DNA from: Prevotellaceae bacterium
GTDB taxonomy: Bacteria > Bacteroidota > Bacteroidia > Bacteroidales > UBA932
Assembly: GCA_031259655.1 (NCBI GenBank)
Contig: JAIRLF010000316.1
Location: forward strand, 1 to 8,333
Reading direction: 5' to 3'
Length of the DNA: 8,333 nt
Positions within the stretch are counted from its first letter, which is position 1; the number at the start of each line of letters is the position of its first letter. This document shows positions 5,518 through 8,333 of this stretch, one piece after another. The notes beneath the pieces are model-generated. The model was not told the origin of the DNA. It did not search any database and saw only the letters and a list, made by a program, of their open reading frames with translations. A program made the translations under genes and the position numbers.

Positions 5518-6966
5518 ATGGATGTTATGAATATAACAGTTCAAGAAATAGAATTATTAGTTCCAAATGCTTCGGCAGCGAAAAACGGGAAAGATTTAGT
5601 GAGCAAAAACAAATTTTCCAATCTTAAAATATTGGCTGACGGTTCTTTAATCTGGGGAGAATGTGCCGGAAGCGGCGCTAATCCGTATTTTTGTTCCGCC
5701 GACTATATCAACGCAAACAAACCTGTTTTCCGTTGTAACTGTCCAAGCAAGCAATTTCCTTGTAAGCACAGTATCGGGTTATTATACGCTTTTGCACAGG
5801 GATTACAATTTACGGTAGCCGAAATACCGGAAGAAATCGTCAACAAACGCGACAAAATTAAACAACGCGAGGAGAAAAACGTACAGGAAGACATGAGCGT
5901 CAAGGATAAAGCATCCAAACAAAGCGATAAGCCCAAAAATCTCAAGGGTATAATCAGAAAAACAGAAGCGCAGCTGTCGGGCGTCGAAGTCGCTCAAAAA
6001 CTGTTGCAAAACATTGTACAAATGGGACTGTCGGGGATTGACGCTACGGCGAAAAAAACCATTGCCGGACGGATTCAGGAACTCGGAAACTATCATATCG
6101 AAGGCATTCAACTTGCATTCAACAGTCTGCTCGTCGAACTGGATTATGTAAAAGGCGATGAATATACGGATGTTATCAATCAGTTGAATTACATCTCGGC
6201 TCTGCTGAAAAAAAGCAAGGAATATCTTACCACCAAAAAAGAAAATCCGGAATCGAACCCCGAACTGACATCCGCTATCGAAGAGCAAATCGGCTATGTC
6301 TGGAAACTCACCGATTTGATGAAATACGGTCTGTATGAAGAAAATGCGGAGATAATCCAACTGTCGTACAACAGCTACGACGACGCCGGACGAAAAGCGT
6401 TTATCGACGAAGGTTACTGGTTCAATTTTAAGTCGGGAAAGATATACAAATCAAAGAACTACAGACCATACAAAGCTCTCAGATATATCAAAGAAGACAA
6501 CACCTGTTTCGAGGCACTGCAAATACCGGAATTGTTCGTTTACCCCGGCGACGTCAATCCTCGCGCACGCTGGGAATCGCAGAAACTAAGGTTTGTAACA
6601 AACGATGACCGTATAAAAGTGATTAACGCCGCCGCCGCCGATTATGCCGAAATAGTGAAAACAGCAAAATCGACCATCAAGAATCCTTTGATGGAAAAAA
6701 ATCCTGTCGTACTGCTGAAATTAAACAGGGCATACATGGCTGGAGAGCATATTGTGCTCGAAGACGAGCAAAAAAACAAGTTGACGGTTATCGATTTACC
6801 CGAATATCAGATTTGTACCGAAATATCTTTGAAATCGATTCTCCCCGTAAACTGCAACAATATCGCCCTCACGGCAATGATTAATAACAATATCAAGACC
6901 GGCATATTTTCGGTAACAGCCTTGTCGTTAATTGTTCCCGACAAAATAATCCGTTTGCTGTATTGA
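5518..6966 (+). CDS. SWIM zinc-finger family protein
   Basis: This 482-residue protein contains a SWIM zinc finger near the N-terminus: Cys73-x-Cys75-x6-Cys82-x-His84 (RCNCPSKQFPCKHSIGLLYA), the classic CxCx(n)CxH pattern that binds zinc and contacts DNA or proteins. Before it is a strand-rich segment (NLKILADGSLIWGECAGSGANPYFCSAD) typical of bacterial members. Residues ~107-140 are a charged, probably flexible linker rich in Lys/Glu. The rest is a helical domain (~145-290) and a mixed C-terminal part with the LFVYPGDVNPRARWE stretch, for which I know no biochemical function. It starts 8 bp after the restriction-modification stop with no promoter between, so co-transcription is likely; a second in-frame ATG at 5527 is possible. 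Bacterial SWIM proteins of this type often neighbour a MoxR-type AAA ATPase and a VWA protein (as E. coli YehQ does). None follows here. No transmembrane segment or signal peptide is visible, so it should be cytoplasmic. Confidence 0.88.
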   Translation: MDVMNITVQEIELLVPNASAAKNGKDLVSKNKFSNLKILADGSLIWGECAGSGANPYFCSADYINANKPVFRCNCPSKQFPCKHSIGLLYAFAQGLQFTVAEIPEEIVNKRDKIKQREEKNVQEDMSVKDKASKQSDKPKNLKGIIRKTEAQLSGVEVAQKLLQNIVQMGLSGIDATAKKTIAGRIQELGNYHIEGIQLAFNSLLVELDYVKGDEYTDVINQLNYISALLKKSKEYLTTKKENPESNPELTSAIEEQIGYVWKLTDLMKYGLYEENAEIIQLSYNSYDDAGRKAFIDEGYWFNFKSGKIYKSKNYRPYKALRYIKEDNTCFEALQIPELFVYPGDVNPRARWESQKLRFVTNDDRIKVINAAAADYAEIVKTAKSTIKNPLMEKNPVVLLKLNRAYMAGEHIVLEDEQKNKLTVIDLPEYQICTEISLKSILPVNCNNIALTAMINNNIKTGIFSVTALSLIVPDKIIRLLY

Positions 6967-6994
6967 CGGCGTCATTCAGTATGTTGAATATAAT

Positions 6995-8333
6995 ATGAAG
7001 TTGCAAAACGGCGTACGAAATCTCACAGAAGGCAAAATTTTCGGACAATTGACGCGATTAGCCGCGCCTATTATGGCTACCGGCTTCATTCAAATGGCTT
7101 ACACTCTTGTCGATATGGCTTGGCTTGGTCGTTTGGGAAGTCGAGAAATGGCTGCCGTAGGAGCCATGGGAATCGTTTTATGGCTGTCGTCGTCTATGGC
7201 GCTTTTGACGAAAGTTGGAGCTGAAATTACAATCGCCCAATCTGTCGGCAGGAAACAATTGGATAAAGCAAGGGTCTATGCCTCTCACGCGGTTACTGTT
7301 TCGCTGATTATGGGATTGTTGTTCTGCCTCGGGTTGATTGTGTTTGCAAATCCGGTTATTGATTTGTTCAAGTTGGAATCCGACGTGGCTGAAATTGCAC
7401 ACGAATATTTGCTGATTGTTTGTATTGCGCTTCCTTCGTTTTTTCTCGTTTTCACTTTTTCGGGAATATATAATGGAGTGGGACAAACGTCAACTCCCTT
7501 TTATTTCTTAACTGCGGGATTGATTTGCAATATGTTGTTAGACCCGTTGATGATATTCGGCATCAACGGCGCAGGCGCAATGGAAACCAAAGGCGCCGCC
7601 ATAGCTACCGTATTTTCGGAATTATTGGTGATGATATTGTTTATCCGGAAAATGAAGCAAAAAAACGGCATCCTCGAACGTTTCCCTTATTTTGTGAAAT
7701 TGAAAAGAAGTTATACTTTGACTATCTTTAAATTGGGAACTCCGATTGCTGCCATGAACTGCCTTTTTGCCGGTATTAACTTTTATATGGCGCGTATTGC
7801 TTCCGTATACGGCGGATATTTGGGCGTGATGAGCCAAACAACCGGCTCGCAAATCGAAGGCGTCACATGGAATACTGCACAAGGATTTTCTACCGCTTTG
7901 GGAACTTTTGTCGCTCAAAACTACGCGGCAGGGAAAATGAACAGAACTCGTAAAGCGTACAAATACACGTTGATACTGCTTTGTTCTCTGGGCATAGTCG
8001 TTACTTTGGCGTTTATCTTTTTGGGGACGGAGATTTTCGGTTTATTTACTTCCGAAACAAATGCGCAGGAAGCCGGAGGAGTTTATCTGAATATTGTTGC
8101 TTATTGTCAATTGTTCATGACGATAGAAATAACTACTTTGGGTATCTGGAACGGTTATGGCATGACTTTGCCTCCGGCAATTGTGAGCATCGCATTCAAT
8201 CTCGCACGTATCCCGCTGGCTTTGCTGCTGGCGCCTGTTTACGGTATAAACGGCGTTTGGATGGCTATTACCATATCTGCTATTCTCAAAGGAATAATCA
8301 GTTCGGTCTGGTTTCACCTTAGAGTTAAAAACT
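6995..8333 (+). CDS. MATE-family multidrug/Na+ (or H+) antiporter, 3' end just outside window
   Basis: ATG 6995 opens a frame that runs without a stop to the window edge (446 codons plus one base). The N-terminus reads NLTEGKIFGQLTRLAAPIMA and then TLVDMAWLGRLGSREMAAVG (residues ~37-56), the hallmark of MATE transporters. Later features include TKVGAEITIAQSVGRKQ, a mid-protein loop with GAMETKGAAIATVFSE that starts the second half, and GSQIEGVTWNTAQGFSTALG, which mirrors the first half. Hydrophobic helices suggest about twelve membrane segments, the family norm. MATE proteins of this NorM/DinF group export cationic drugs or metabolites across the inner membrane against a Na+ or H+ gradient. 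Family length is about 440-460 residues, so very little is missing. The gene starts 28 bp after the SWIM stop on the same strand. I see no convincing promoter in between, so it may belong to the same transcript, though a functional link is doubtful. Confidence 0.93.
   Translation, partial: MKLQNGVRNLTEGKIFGQLTRLAAPIMATGFIQMAYTLVDMAWLGRLGSREMAAVGAMGIVLWLSSSMALLTKVGAEITIAQSVGRKQLDKARVYASHAVTVSLIMGLLFCLGLIVFANPVIDLFKLESDVAEIAHEYLLIVCIALPSFFLVFTFSGIYNGVGQTSTPFYFLTAGLICNMLLDPLMIFGINGAGAMETKGAAIATVFSELLVMILFIRKMKQKNGILERFPYFVKLKRSYTLTIFKLGTPIAAMNCLFAGINFYMARIASVYGGYLGVMSQTTGSQIEGVTWNTAQGFSTALGTFVAQNYAAGKMNRTRKAYKYTLILLCSLGIVVTLAFIFLGTEIFGLFTSETNAQEAGGVYLNIVAYCQLFMTIEITTLGIWNGYGMTLPPAIVSIAFNLARIPLALLLAPVYGINGVWMAITISAILKGIISSVWFHLRVKN

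Noticed and set aside
6922..6944. Inverted repeat TTGTCG...CGACAA near the end of the SWIM gene
   Set aside because: It is a 6-bp stem with an 11-nt loop inside coding sequence and no T run after it, so it is not a credible terminator or operator.
6950..6957. Possible -7 element (TCCGTTTG) for the MATE gene
   Set aside because: It has a mismatch at the important A of TAnnTTTG, and no TTTG lies at 19-21 nt upstream.
7178..8322. Several frames of 68-113 codons on both strands in the last kilobase
   Set aside because: All are shadows of the MATE gene, whose frame stays open from 6995 to the window edge and carries the family motifs.

Overview
The window looks like a chromosomal segment of a member of Bacteroidetes, probably Bacteroidales. 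The evidence is a textbook Bacteroidetes promoter (TTG, 19 nt, TAnnTTTG) in front of a tRNA, little use of Shine-Dalgarno sequences, and gene families typical of that phylum. Genus cannot be read from the sequence. All intact genes and the tRNA are on the + strand.

Left part (1-1264): the tail of what looks like an aryl-polyene/flexirubin-type lipid pigment cluster that is decaying. It holds the last 54 codons of a probable MMPL/RND exporter. Next comes an FAD-dependent oxidoreductase reduced by a large internal deletion to its first ~38 codons joined out of frame to a short C-terminal tail. An intact LolA-like periplasmic carrier protein (334-954) follows, then a hotdog-fold 3-hydroxyacyl-ACP dehydratase broken by several frameshifts. 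Only the LolA gene still reads as a complete protein.

Centre (1296-5509): a strong promoter and tRNA-Arg(UCU), followed by an accessory region. A free-standing ORF6N-domain gene (1536-2126) lies between two imperfect 42-bp direct repeats (1425-1466 and 2200-2241). The second repeat leads into a large A/T-rich gene for a one-polypeptide restriction-modification enzyme (2354-5509). This protein has an HsdR-type PD-(D/E)XK nuclease, a gamma-type N6-adenine methyltransferase and a single target-recognition domain, but no helicase, so it is a Type IIG-like R-M-S fusion.

Right part (5518-8333): a SWIM zinc-finger protein starts 8 bp after the restriction-modification gene and is probably co-transcribed with it. 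A MATE-family multidrug efflux pump follows and is open at the right edge of the window. The MoxR-ATPase/VWA partners that SWIM proteins of this kind often have are absent, at least on the right side.

The most interesting points are the repeat-bounded ORF6N cassette beside a tRNA, the compact R-M-S enzyme apparently coupled to a SWIM protein, and the selective survival of LolA inside a dismantled pigment operon. I did not find a CRISPR array, transposase, integrase, rRNA or retron. I cannot claim a clearly new system from sequence alone.
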